The notes beneath the pieces are model-generated. The model saw nothing but the letters and a program-made list of their open reading frames with translations, did no database searches and had not been told where the DNA came from. A stretch of 26,104 nt of DNA from Bacteroidales bacterium UBA4284 (GTDB taxonomy: Bacteria; Bacteroidota; Bacteroidia; Bacteroidales; UBA932). Where the stretch lies: positions 20,306 through 46,409 of the forward strand of contig DGVM01000221.1 of NCBI GenBank assembly GCA_002395925.1, read 5' to 3'. This document shows, in pieces, positions 7,702 to 15,463 of this stretch; position 1 is the first letter of the stretch, and the number at the start of each line of letters is the position of its first letter. A program made the position numbers and the translations under genes.

Positions 7702-8850
7702 ATGCGAAAATTCTTGATTGTTATCACAGCCCTGACGCTGGTTGCCTGCATGCACGAGGAGTACGACACCACCCGCGGCATCGACACGGAGGTCACCCTG
7801 TTCACCGACGAGGTGAGTCTCCCCGTCGGGGACGTCGGGCCCGTTTCCATGGGAATACTGCTGGACAAGTCCGGATTCCGGAACACCATCAAGGAACTCA
7901 TCGGCGAAGACGACGACGGCTACCTGATGGCGGAAGCCAGCGGCGAGGTGTTTTCCAACTTCGTGATGCTCCTTTCGATGATGTCCACCAACCCCAGCCA
8001 GCCCCTGAGCGTCCCCATTGCCGATTTTTCCGGCTCACTCGATTCCAAGACCGAGTCGCTTTCCGGCATGGGCTTCGACCTTCCCCTGCAGCGGTTGTCG
8101 CTCTCCTTGAACAACCCCCTCACGGAGGAAATCAAGGTCTCGGGCAAGCTTTCCGTCTCCTCAGCTGCGCAGGGCGACGCTCCCGCCCAGACCATCCTTT
8201 CCGAAGAGTTCTCCGGCAAGGCGGTTCCGGCAAGCTCGCCGCAAACCGAGATTCTGACGGCAGAGCGCTCCGCCTCCAAGGTTTTTTCCTCCTTCGTGCT
8301 CAAGGACATGGTCTTGCAGCTGCCTGCAGACCTGTTGTCCAAAGACCCCTACGGAGGATTAGGCGCCATCCAGTTGAAATACAACTACAGGACTTACGTT
8401 TCCTTCCGGGACGGCATCAGCATATCGCTTGGCTACGACATCAAAGACCTCGACCTGCCCCTTGGCCAGTTCAAGGTGAAGGAGGCCCGCATTTGCACCG
8501 AAGTCTCCAGCGAGATACCCGTCACGCTTGTCATCGATGAAGCTCAGGCTCTCGTTAAGCAGACCGACGAAGAGGGCAATGAGTCCATTGTTCCTGCGGA
8601 AGACATAAGCATCACCCCCGGTCTCACAATAGCTTCCGGCACTTCCGGCAACCCCGTCGAAACCCCGCTGGAAATAGTAGTCATGGCCGGCGATGGTACC
8701 ATCCCCGACCTCTGCGGCATCTCTATCAAGTTCAGCATCAAGTCCCCCACGGGCGACGGCGACAAACGCATCGGCATGAACCAGAACCTCTATCTGAATA
8801 ACATCCGCGCCGTGGTCAGTGGCGGAATAACCATCCCGAGCAGCCTATGA
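7702..8850 (+). CDS. Lipoprotein of unknown function, partner of the following outer-membrane barrel
   Basis: 382 aa. The start MRKFLIVITALTLVACMHEEYD is a lipoprotein signal with lipobox LVAC (Cys16). The mature protein is rich in Ser, Leu and acidic residues and looks all-beta. It has alternating stretches such as LSLSLNNPL and AIQLKYNYRTYVSFRDGISISLGYDI and no enzyme motif that I recognise. Its stop overlaps the start of the next gene by 4 bases (ATGA), so the two are translated together and probably work together at the outer membrane. Candidate -7 box TATCTTTA at 7675-7682 misses the last consensus base, so the promoter is uncertain. Codons end mostly in C or G, more regular than in the minus-strand genes, which suggests good expression. 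Confidence 0.75.
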   Translation: MRKFLIVITALTLVACMHEEYDTTRGIDTEVTLFTDEVSLPVGDVGPVSMGILLDKSGFRNTIKELIGEDDDGYLMAEASGEVFSNFVMLLSMMSTNPSQPLSVPIADFSGSLDSKTESLSGMGFDLPLQRLSLSLNNPLTEEIKVSGKLSVSSAAQGDAPAQTILSEEFSGKAVPASSPQTEILTAERSASKVFSSFVLKDMVLQLPADLLSKDPYGGLGAIQLKYNYRTYVSFRDGISISLGYDIKDLDLPLGQFKVKEARICTEVSSEIPVTLVIDEAQALVKQTDEEGNESIVPAEDISITPGLTIASGTSGNPVETPLEIVVMAGDGTIPDLCGISIKFSIKSPTGDGDKRIGMNQNLYLNNIRAVVSGGITIPSSL

Positions 8851-10166
8851 AAAACAGTCTCATCCTAACTCTGACCGCCCTCTCGCTGTGCGCGGCAGCC
8901 TTTGCCCAGAGTCCCGCCAACCCCGCAGAGACCGCATACCTCAACAGCGGATTCATCCGTATCGGCGAATTTCAGAGCGTCAGCCGCAACAACGTAGGCG
9001 CTGCATCCTTCCTCTTCCCCAAGGACGGCAAGCTCGTCACCGGCCTCCATTCTTCCATCTCCGCCTACGACTTCCTCGAAGGCCTGCCGGACGTGAGCAG
9101 CGTCTACAATCAGTATAACTACAACCTCTTCTCCTACGGCTGGAAAGGCTCCGGCCCCGGAATCCACACCCTGGAACTGGGCGCCAAAGCTGATTACGGA
9201 CTCACCGTCCCCGACGATATCTTCCGTATCCTTAAGACCGGAACCTCCCAGTCTCCCTACGACCTGGCGTCCCTGCGGGCGTTCGGCAACCTGTACGGCG
9301 AGCTGGCGTACGGCTATTCCGTCAAGCTGGGCGAGCGGTTCTCCCTCGGCACGCGCATAAAGTTCCTCGTAGGCCTCAACAGCGTCGACATATCCGCAAG
9401 GCATCTATCCCTCACCACCGCAATCGACCGGTATTCCATCGATTTCGACACCGACATCGACCTCACCAGCAGAAGCAAGAAGGTCGGTATCGACGAGGAC
9501 GGCCTGCTTGACTACACCGACTTCACCGGAAAAGGCAAGCTGGGCGCACCCACCGGCGCCGGCCTCGCTGCGGACTTCGGTGTCCTCTGGAAGCCCTTCA
9601 GGGGCCTTACCCTGTCGGCCTCGGTGCAGGACCTGGGCTTCCTCTGCTGGTACTACGGCAACGCCGGCAACTCGTCCGGAGTCTACTCATTCGAAGGCCT
9701 GAAGAACCTCACCCTCGACGAACTCGACGGCGAGAAGATTAAGCAGAAGGCTCTGAACCTTGGCAAGGAAGTGCTGGCCGTCATCAGGCCCAGGGCCGCG
9801 GAAGGGGTCTTCAAGGTGAAATCCGTCCCCCTGACCGCCACCGCGAGCGCCAATTACGCCCTGCCTTTCTGGGAGAGGCTTTCGATAGGCGCCTCCGGCC
9901 TCTATACCGGTCACAGCTACTGTGCGCCCTACTGGGAGGCCCGCGGCGGCATCGCCCTCGACTTCCCCGGCCGTTTCCACATCGGCGCCACCGCCGGCAG
10001 CGGAGCATACGGCTTCGTTTACGGTGTGAACGGGAGCGTGGATATCCTTTCCTTCCGCCTGTATGCCGGCTACGAGAACGGCATAGGCGGCACCATCCCT
10101 TATTCCGGCACGCACCTCAAAGCCAACAGCAACAGGCTGCTGGTGGGACTGGTCTACCTGCTCTAA
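8847..10166 (+). CDS. Outer-membrane beta-barrel protein, DUF5723-like
   Basis: 439 aa with a signal peptide (MKNSLILTLTALSLCAAAFAQ). The mature chain is made of alternating hydrophobic/polar strands with many Gly, Tyr and Phe, and runs to a C-terminus of GLVYLL, as in outer-membrane barrels. Blocks such as NRNNVGAASFLFP-like (SRNNVGAASFLFP), ELAYGYSVKLGERFSLGTRIKFLVGLNSVDI and GLTLSASVQDLGF resemble DUF5723 proteins of Bacteroidales, which are predicted barrels of unknown role. The start overlaps the lipoprotein stop by 4 bases. The pair may form a surface complex. No substrate can be inferred. The gene ends at the edge of the repeat/pseudogene region 10163-10448. Confidence 0.75.
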   Translation: MKNSLILTLTALSLCAAAFAQSPANPAETAYLNSGFIRIGEFQSVSRNNVGAASFLFPKDGKLVTGLHSSISAYDFLEGLPDVSSVYNQYNYNLFSYGWKGSGPGIHTLELGAKADYGLTVPDDIFRILKTGTSQSPYDLASLRAFGNLYGELAYGYSVKLGERFSLGTRIKFLVGLNSVDISARHLSLTTAIDRYSIDFDTDIDLTSRSKKVGIDEDGLLDYTDFTGKGKLGAPTGAGLAADFGVLWKPFRGLTLSASVQDLGFLCWYYGNAGNSSGVYSFEGLKNLTLDELDGEKIKQKALNLGKEVLAVIRPRAAEGVFKVKSVPLTATASANYALPFWERLSIGASGLYTGHSYCAPYWEARGGIALDFPGRFHIGATAGSGAYGFVYGVNGSVDILSFRLYAGYENGIGGTIPYSGTHLKANSNRLLVGLVYLL

Positions 10167-10327
10167 GAATGATATTTCACCAGCGCTTTGACGTAGGGGT
10201 TGCCGTAGTGCTCCAGGATGAACGGACAGAGGCTGCCGAGCCAAGCGGCGGGGGAGCCGGCGTTATGGTACACCTGCGCCACTATGTCGGCGTACTCCGA
10301 AGGGAAGCGCCCGGCATAGCCCGACAG
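10163..10327 (-). pseudogene. Remnant of a BadF/BadG/BcrA/BcrD-type ATPase (N-acetylglucosamine-kinase-like) gene
   Basis: The minus strand encodes about 54 residues with coding-like GC-ending codons: SGYAGRFPSEYADIVAQVYH followed by NAGSPAAWLGSLCPFILEHY and GNPYVKALVKYHS. The spacing V-Y-x(4)-P-x(3)-L-x-S-L-x-P-F-x(2)-E-x(4)-P-x(3)-A-L-V resembles the middle of BadF/BcrA-type kinases, where a segment like VYxxPxPNxFLASLxPFLxENxDxP occurs. Upstream it runs straight into repeat element B; downstream it stops at a TAG overlapping the end of the convergent barrel gene. No ATP-binding N-terminus or C-terminal end is present, so it looks like a truncated relic. The family assignment is from memory of its pattern. 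The alternative is a small orphan gene. Confidence 0.45.
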
Positions 10328-10448
10328 AAAGGGGTGTCGGGGGAAACCATTCCCCCGTCCCTTGGGGGTGCAGGGGGATGGTAAAATGCTGCAAAGTAAA
10401 ATGCTGCTTTGCAGCATTTTACCAAGCTGTCCCTACGACAGCTTGGTA
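10321..10448. repeat. Palindromic repeat element, copy B, with nested inverted repeats at the end of the ligase gene
   Basis: From right to left: a 12-bp inverted repeat (10420-10431 and 10437-10448, loop 5) whose right arm is the last coding sequence of the ligase gene; a 17-bp perfect inverted repeat, GGTAAAATGCTGCAAAG at 10380-10396 and its complement at 10407-10423 (loop 10, itself repeating part of the arm); the motif ATCCCCCTGCACCCCC (minus strand, 10363-10378); a palindrome CGGGGGAA-ACCA-TTCCCCCG (10338-10357); and a 6-bp inverted repeat CCGACA/TGTCGG (10322-10340) next to the gene remnant. The hairpins may double as a bidirectional terminator for the two convergent genes, although no long T-run follows. 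Confidence 0.7.
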
Positions 10449-12127
10449 TATGCTACCTTGCCGACAAGTGTAGTGGGCAGGCTGTCGCGTACTTCGATAA
10501 CGTAGGGCAGTGCGTATTTGGCAACGTGCCTGCGGCAGTGGTTCATGATGTCCTCAATCAGTTCGGGAGTGTTTTCCACGTCTTTTTTGAGAACTACGAA
10601 TGCCTTGACTTTCTGCATCTTGTACGGATCGGGCACGCCTATTACGCAGCTGCGCTGAACGGCGGGATGCCCCTCCAGGACGTTCTCTATCTGGGAGGGA
10701 TAGACGTTGTAGCCGCTCGTGATTATCATCCTCTTGATGCGCTGGCGGAAGTACACGAATCCTTCTTCGTCCATCATGCCCAGGTCGCCGGTGTGAAGCC
10801 ATGTGTGGCCGTCGGGATGGGCGCGCAGCGTGTTGCGGTTTTCTTCTTCGTGGTTGATATAGCCCAGCATCATCGACGGGCCTGTGAGGCATATTTCGCC
10901 CTCTTCTCCGTATGGGACTTCTTCGCAGCTGCCCGGACGGCAGATCTTGAAGAACGTGTCGGGGAAGGGTATGCCTATGCTGCCCTCCTTCTCCTTGTTG
11001 TAGGGTGTCAGGCAGCAGGCGGTGACGCATTCCGTGGTGCCGTAGCCCTCGCGTACGCGAACGGATGCGTTGTGGTCGGCAAGGAAGCGGTCGAATTTCT
11101 TCTTGAGCTCAATGGTGAGCGAGTCGCCGCCGGAGAATACGCCCCGCAGGCAGGAAAGGTCGGCCCCGTCGAGATATTCGTTCCTGGTAATGGCTTCGAA
11201 AAGGGTTGGGACGCCGGCGATGAAATTGGGCCTGGTCTTCTTGATGAGTTCGGCGTAACTCTTTACGTTGAAGCGTGGTACCAGTATGGAGGTGCCGCCG
11301 CAGAAAAGCATGGTATGTATGCAGACTCCCAGTCCGAATCCATGGAAGACAGGCATTGCAGCCAGCATTTTGCTGCGCGACACGTCTTCGTGGCTCATGG
11401 CTGCTGTCTGAGCGGCAAGGGCGTTGAAATTGAGGTCGGAAAGCATGATTCCCTTGGTGACTCCGGTGGTGCCTCCGGAGAAGAGTACGACGGCCTCTTT
11501 TCGGAAGTCCTTGTCGTGTATGTATTCACCTTCGAAGTGCTCGCCCATCTTGCGGAAGCTGCTCCAGAGCAGGGTGGAGCCGTTTTCGACGACCTTGGGG
11601 AACTTGCGCTCGGTGAGCAGCTTCTGTCCCAGGTTGAGCGGGAAAGGAAGTTCGCCGGATACTCGCGTGATGATGAGCTTGCCTATGGGACGCTGCTTCT
11701 CCACGTCAAGGAACTTGGCGTAGAACTGGTCCAGGGTCACGGCTACGTCGCATCCTGCCTCGTTGAGGTAGAATGCTATTTCGCCCACGGCGGAGAGGGG
11801 GTGCACCATGGATGCGACCGCCCCTATGAGATTGAGTCCGTACAGGCAGTAGATGGCCTGGGGAACGTTGGGAAGGCACACGAGCACCCTCTGGCCGGAC
11901 TGGACGCCCAGGGCGCGGAAACTGCGCGCTGTGAGATGGATGTTCTGGGCAAGTTCCCGGTAAGTTATTTTGCGGCTCATGAAAGTGAGGGCGATGGCGT
12001 CGGGCTTTGCTGCGGCATTGTCGAGGACGGCCTGGGCCATGGATTTTTCGCTGTATTCCAGCGAAGAAGGCACCTCACCATAGCTTTCGAGCCATGGCGA
12101 GGAAACATTGCTGTAGTCGAATCTCAT
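10433..12127 (-). CDS. AMP-dependent acyl-CoA synthetase/ligase
   Basis: 564 aa. The start ATG at 12127 overlaps the stop of the upstream gene by one base (TAATG); the much longer upstream frame is basic, Arg/His-rich shadow sequence and was discarded. Motifs of the ANL superfamily are complete: phosphate loop FSGGTTGVTKG (216-226), GYGTTE (361-366), TGD (446-448), hinge region RQRIKRMIITSGYNVYP (461-477) and the catalytic lysine in GKVAY (Lys557). The protein should activate a carboxylic acid as acyl-AMP and load it on CoA or another thiol. The acid cannot be read from the sequence, but the family layout fits medium/long-chain fatty acids. No carrier-protein domain is fused. It is translationally coupled to an acyltransferase-fold protein, so the activated acyl group is probably passed on to that partner. 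The stop lies inside an inverted repeat. Confidence 0.88.
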   Translation of the reverse strand: MRFDYSNVSSPWLESYGEVPSSLEYSEKSMAQAVLDNAAAKPDAIALTFMSRKITYRELAQNIHLTARSFRALGVQSGQRVLVCLPNVPQAIYCLYGLNLIGAVASMVHPLSAVGEIAFYLNEAGCDVAVTLDQFYAKFLDVEKQRPIGKLIITRVSGELPFPLNLGQKLLTERKFPKVVENGSTLLWSSFRKMGEHFEGEYIHDKDFRKEAVVLFSGGTTGVTKGIMLSDLNFNALAAQTAAMSHEDVSRSKMLAAMPVFHGFGLGVCIHTMLFCGGTSILVPRFNVKSYAELIKKTRPNFIAGVPTLFEAITRNEYLDGADLSCLRGVFSGGDSLTIELKKKFDRFLADHNASVRVREGYGTTECVTACCLTPYNKEKEGSIGIPFPDTFFKICRPGSCEEVPYGEEGEICLTGPSMMLGYINHEEENRNTLRAHPDGHTWLHTGDLGMMDEEGFVYFRQRIKRMIITSGYNVYPSQIENVLEGHPAVQRSCVIGVPDPYKMQKVKAFVVLKKDVENTPELIEDIMNHCRRHVAKYALPYVIEVRDSLPTTLVGKVAYTKLS

Positions 12128-13020
12128 TATTCGAATTCTATTGGAGTTGATGCGGGCTCGTCGAGGAGCTCGGGATGTGCAAAAATGTGGCGGATGAGCC
12201 TGATGGATTTGGCGAAGTAGGTGCCGTCGGCAATGCGCTCGTCCACGGTCATGCCGAGGCGAATCGTGTCGCGAAGCTCGTACGTACCGTCTTCGCGGAA
12301 GAAAGGAGTGCGCGCTTTCTCGTTGATTACTATGAAGAAAGAGTTGTTCCCCCAGTCGAAGAGGTGGTGATAGTCTGCGTGTAGCTTTATGCTTCCGAGG
12401 TTGGATACGAATATGCTGGCGTAGCACGGGTCGTCCTTGGCAAGTCCCTTTGGATACATTCCGTAGTATTCCATTTTCTTTAGCGCCCACGCAACCAGAC
12501 GGAAGATGGGGCGCGGAAGCTTCTTGACAGCGTCGAGCGTACCCGTTATGCCAACGGTGCGGTCTTCTTTGCGTACCTTCGATACGTAATCCCTGACGTA
12601 GTCGTGTACCTGCTCTATTACTGAGCCGCCTTCCTTGTCGAGCAGGAAGTTGGCTTGCAACTCCTCTGCCTTTTCGTCAAGCTGGCGTTTGACGACGAAT
12701 GATATGCGGATGTATTTGCGCTCGTAGAAGCGGTGTCCGGAAATGAAATAGTTCAACTTGGGCCGCTGCAGAAGGGTTTTGGCCAGCGCCGCGACTATGA
12801 AATGGAACCAGGTGTACTTGAATTCCGGAGAACTGGCATTCTTTTGCTGTATGAAGCGGCTTACCTGCGTAAGGTCGAAATCCTCACTCAAGACAGCCTC
12901 GTTTCTCGTGCGTTCCCCGAACATGTAGGGCATCATGACATGCATGGAATCCAGCTCGGAAACGTACCATCCGTCGTATCGGTCCAGACGGTGCTTCTTT
13001 CTTATAACAGTTTCTTGCAT
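12127..13020 (-). CDS. 2-oxoacid dehydrogenase E2/CAT-fold acyltransferase-like protein, no lipoyl domain
   Basis: 297 aa from the ATG at 13020 (MQETVIRKKHRLDRYDGW), which follows a good promoter; the in-frame extension upstream crosses that promoter and was dropped. The chain matches the catalytic domain of E2 acyltransferases and chloramphenicol acetyltransferase: FHFIVAALAKTLLQRPKLNYF (72-92), YASIFVSNLGSIKL (200-213) and RLGMTVDERIADGTYFAKSIRLI (254-276). It has no lipoyl or E1/E3-binding domain, so it is not part of a dehydrogenase complex. The active-site motif HxxxDG reads ERIADG here: Glu261 stands where the catalytic His should be, while Asp265-Gly266 are kept. Small stand-alone proteins of this kind occur in anaerobes, but their reaction is not known to me. 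Coupling to the acyl ligase suggests a role in acyl transfer. Confidence 0.8.
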   Translation of the reverse strand: MQETVIRKKHRLDRYDGWYVSELDSMHVMMPYMFGERTRNEAVLSEDFDLTQVSRFIQQKNASSPEFKYTWFHFIVAALAKTLLQRPKLNYFISGHRFYERKYIRISFVVKRQLDEKAEELQANFLLDKEGGSVIEQVHDYVRDYVSKVRKEDRTVGITGTLDAVKKLPRPIFRLVAWALKKMEYYGMYPKGLAKDDPCYASIFVSNLGSIKLHADYHHLFDWGNNSFFIVINEKARTPFFREDGTYELRDTIRLGMTVDERIADGTYFAKSIRLIRHIFAHPELLDEPASTPIEFE

Positions 13021-13049
13021 AGGTTTTAGCGTTATTTGCGAAAAACAAA

Positions 13050-13080
13050 CAAATATAGAAAACAGTTTTGATATAGGCAA
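13050..13080 (-). promoter_or_regulatory. Promoter of the E2-like/acyl-ligase operon
   Basis: Minus-strand -7 box TATATTTG (13050-13057) and -33-like TTGC (13077-13080) are separated by 19 bases. The ATG at 13020 is 29 bases downstream of the -7 box. Confidence 0.6.
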
Positions 13081-13105
13081 CAACACGTTTTTTATGGGAA
13101 AATGT

Positions 13106-13113
13106 TATATTTG
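13106..13113 (+). promoter_or_regulatory. -7 box of the lipoprotein hydrolase promoter
   Basis: TATATTTG is a perfect TAnnTTTG match 20 bases before the ATG at 13134. The -33 region is only a T-run (13088-13093), so the upstream element is weak. It is back to back with the promoter of the E2-like gene. Confidence 0.55.
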
Positions 13114-13133
13114 CAATTCCAAACCACATAACA

Positions 13134-14105
13134 ATGAAACTGAAAAATCTCTTCAATGTCTGCGCAGTGGCGCTGGCTGCCATGCTCGCCAGCAGTTGCC
13201 TTGCCGGCAAATTCATGTGCAATTATGCACTTTGCTTCGAACCCCATGGGGTGGACGATATCGAGCGTACGCGTCATAAGGCAGATTCCCTCTGCCCCGG
13301 CAGCACGGCATGGTACGATTCCCTCAAGACCGCCGGTATCCTTAAAGATACTACCATAATCGGTCACAACGACAGGAAGGTCCATGCAGTGTACGTGCCC
13401 GCCTCCAATCCTGAGGAGGCCCAGGGTACGGCCATCGTAGTCCACGGCTACACCGACAACCATTTCGTATTCCTCTATCTCGCAAGGATGTACAGGGACG
13501 AATTCAACTACAACATACTCCTGCCCGACCTGCAGTACCACGGTTATTCCGAGGGCGTCGCGGCCCAGTTCGGCTGGCTCGACCGCTTCGACGTGGAGAA
13601 ATGGATCGAGGTCGCACACGGCATCTGGAACGACGATTTCATGGTGCTGCACGGAGTTTCGATGGGTGCCGCTACCGTCATGATGACCAGTGGCGACGAA
13701 CTTCCCCCTTACGTGAGAGCCTTCGTGGAGGACTGCGGCTACACCACCGCCTACGATCAGTTCGACAGTACATTCAAGCAGACCTTCCCCAGCATAGCTT
13801 TCCTGCGCGGACCTATCCTCGCAAGCGCGAGCATAGTCTGCAACAAGCGTTACGGCTGGAAGTTCAAGGAGGCGTCTTCTGTCGCTCAGCTTGCCAAGTG
13901 CGACCGTCCCATGCTCTTCATCCACGGCGATGCCGACGACTTCGTCCCCACCGATCACGTATATAAGAACTACGAGGCTAAAGTCAAGGGATACAAGGAG
14001 ATATGGGTAGCCCCCGGTGCCGTTCACGCCAACTCCTACGCCAAGCATCCTCTTGAGTACACCCAGAGGGTACGCGACTTCCTGGCAAAGGCCAAGACTT
14101 TGTAA
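13134..14105 (+). CDS. Lipoprotein alpha/beta hydrolase (serine esterase/peptidase-like)
   Basis: 323 aa. Signal with lipobox ASSC (Cys22). The alpha/beta-hydrolase core shows the oxyanion strand IVVHGYTDNH (101-110), LLPDLQYHGYSEG (129-141), nucleophile elbow GVSMGAA (Ser176), acid strand LFIHGDADDFVP (Asp268 or a neighbour) and the catalytic His in AVHANSY (His298). All triad residues are therefore present. The fold resembles the YqkD/FrsA-like group, which acts on small esters or peptides; the substrate is unknown. It is divergent from the acyl ligase/E2-like pair, with back-to-back promoters about 50 bases apart, so shared control is possible and an ester- or acyl-linked substrate would make sense. 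A strong terminator follows 20 bases after the stop. Confidence 0.85.
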   Translation: MKLKNLFNVCAVALAAMLASSCLAGKFMCNYALCFEPHGVDDIERTRHKADSLCPGSTAWYDSLKTAGILKDTTIIGHNDRKVHAVYVPASNPEEAQGTAIVVHGYTDNHFVFLYLARMYRDEFNYNILLPDLQYHGYSEGVAAQFGWLDRFDVEKWIEVAHGIWNDDFMVLHGVSMGAATVMMTSGDELPPYVRAFVEDCGYTTAYDQFDSTFKQTFPSIAFLRGPILASASIVCNKRYGWKFKEASSVAQLAKCDRPMLFIHGDADDFVPTDHVYKNYEAKVKGYKEIWVAPGAVHANSYAKHPLEYTQRVRDFLAKAKTL

Positions 14106-14125
14106 TCCTGTTTTTTAAAGATAAT

Positions 14126-14167
14126 GCGTTGTTGCAGCCGTAGGGCTGCGGCAACGCTTTTTTTTTA
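14126..14167 (+). terminator. Rho-independent terminator of the alpha/beta hydrolase gene
   Basis: A 14-bp stem (14126-14139 with 14144-14157, two G-T wobbles, 4-base loop) is followed by a run of nine T. Confidence 0.9.
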
Positions 14168-14170
14168 TTA

Positions 14171-14315
14171 GGCAATGTAAAATAACAATTGATAGGTTTT
14201 GCAGACCGTCTGCGCCCACGCAGCCGTGAGTGGGAGGGGCCCGACGCTTGCGGCGGGAGGGATAGGCCGAAGGCCGTAGTCTGCAAAACCTATTAATTGA
14301 TTTTTACTTATTGCC
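14171..14315. repeat. 145-base inverted-repeat element between convergent genes
   Basis: The ends 14186-14206 and 14279-14299 are inverted repeats with 20 of 21 matching bases (core ATAGGTTTTGCAGAC). Looser similarity reaches outward to GGCAAT at 14171 and ATTGCC at 14315. The GC-rich interior holds small hairpins (CAGAC-C-GTCTG, CTGCG-CCCA-CGCAG, GGCC-GAA-GGCC) and a G-rich block GGGAGGGGCCC...GGGAGGGATAGG. No protein is encoded. It has the build of a non-autonomous repeat or a large structured RNA stem, lying between the terminator and the stop of the minus-strand operon. Confidence 0.7.
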
Positions 14316-14320
14316 GTCGG

Positions 14321-15463
14321 TCATTCAGCCATCCAGCAAAGCCGGTGGGCCTGGAAAGCCGATTCCAAAGATGCCGCCGGAGCGTGTCCGGAGCCGATCG
14401 ATGCAAAGAAATCTTCCGTCAGGCGGCGGTCCGCTCCTGCGTGCAGGGGCAGCTGCGAGATATGTGAATAGTCTTCCTCTATACCCGGAGCGACGATTTT
14501 CCAATTGTCGGCAGTAAGTGTGCCAGCGCTGCCTCTGATGACGGTTGAGCGGCCCTCGCGCAGCGATGTGCCTTCGAGGTGCATCGAGATACGTATTCCG
14601 CCGGTAAGCTGCGCTTCTACGTCCTGGGTGTCGAATACATTGTTGTCGCAGCAGTAAACGCAGCGTCCGTATCGTCCGCCCCGAAGCTCGGCGTCGATCA
14701 CTTCAGCGAGAGTCGAACCTTCCGGAACGTCGAAACCGTCGGTCCATTCGCCCCTGTCGCGGTAAAGCGATACTGCATTGTAGGGGCAGTCATGCCTGTC
14801 GCAGTCTATGCAAAGCGCCGGAGCGGAAGGGTCGTGGCGGAATTTGACGAGTGCGCCGGACGACTTGACCTCAAGGGGCTCCTGCCCCGTCAGCCAAAGC
14901 AGAAAGTCTGCATCGTGGCAGCATTTCGAAAGGAATATAGGGCCGGAATCCTCGACCCTGGACCACAGCCCGCGCACGAAGGTATGTGCCATGCGGTCGG
15001 GGCCTATGTGCTCCGTGTGCTCAATCTCCCTGACCTCTCCCAGGATTCCCGAACCGACTATCTCCTTGATGCGGCAGAAATATGGATGGAAACGCATTTC
15101 CAGGCACACTCCTATATGGACCCGTGCCGAGCGGGCAGCTTCAAGCAGGCTCAGATAGTCCTGTTCGCAGGCCGCTACCGGCTTTTCCAGCAATACATGC
15201 CAGCCGTGACTTGCGGCCTGCAGGGCGAGCGGAACATGCAGCCTGTCCGGCGCTGCCACTATGACTGCGTCTATGTCGGGCCCGCTCGCGAAAAAGGCGT
15301 CGGGGGAGCGGAAACAAAGGGCTTCGGGTACCTCGTACCTGGCTGCGGCAATCGAGAGCCTCATCGGGTCGGGCTCGACCAGGCAGGATACATGTACCCC
15401 GTCCGGAAGGCACGAAAGGTACTTCCGGGCGCGGTTGCCTACTCCGAGTACGGCGATGTTCAC
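14321..15463 (-). CDS. Gfo/Idh/MocA-family NAD(P)-dependent oxidoreductase
   Basis: 380 aa from a GTG at 15463. The GTG overlaps the stop of the upstream gene (GTGA), and the Rossmann strand NIAVLGVGNRA begins right after it, so the longer frame upstream is rejected. The nucleotide-binding GVGNRA (7-12), the EKP motif (93-95, LLEKPVA) and the second-domain signature KCCHDADFLLWL (180-191, with His183) identify the family. A Cys cluster (CIDCDRHDCPY, about 218-228, and RCVYCC further on) may bind a metal, as in some relatives. It probably oxidises or reduces a sugar, cyclitol or similar hydroxyl compound. It is the last gene of the six-gene operon and ends next to the 145-base repeat. Confidence 0.85.
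   Translation of the reverse strand: MNIAVLGVGNRARKYLSCLPDGVHVSCLVEPDPMRLSIAAARYEVPEALCFRSPDAFFASGPDIDAVIVAAPDRLHVPLALQAASHGWHVLLEKPVAACEQDYLSLLEAARSARVHIGVCLEMRFHPYFCRIKEIVGSGILGEVREIEHTEHIGPDRMAHTFVRGLWSRVEDSGPIFLSKCCHDADFLLWLTGQEPLEVKSSGALVKFRHDPSAPALCIDCDRHDCPYNAVSLYRDRGEWTDGFDVPEGSTLAEVIDAELRGGRYGRCVYCCDNNVFDTQDVEAQLTGGIRISMHLEGTSLREGRSTVIRGSAGTLTADNWKIVAPGIEEDYSHISQLPLHAGADRRLTEDFFASIGSGHAPAASLESAFQAHRLCWMAE

Noticed and set aside
10163..10435. Readthrough of the ligase TAG into the same-frame downstream segment
   Set aside because: The ligase is complete at its usual C-terminal GKVAY region; the downstream frame match can arise by chance and the segment resembles another protein family.
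10433..12127. NRPS adenylation domain
   Set aside because: There is no carrier or condensation domain fused or adjacent; the layout fits a stand-alone acyl-CoA ligase.
10409..12220. Very long plus-strand open frame (about 600 codons) opposite the acyl ligase gene
   Set aside because: It is antisense to a gene with complete ANL motifs; high GC at third positions removes stops on the other strand. The product is Val/Gly/Ala-rich with no recognisable family.
12127..13020. Component of a pyruvate or 2-oxoglutarate dehydrogenase complex
   Set aside because: No lipoyl or subunit-binding domain, no E1 or E3 genes nearby, and the catalytic His is missing.
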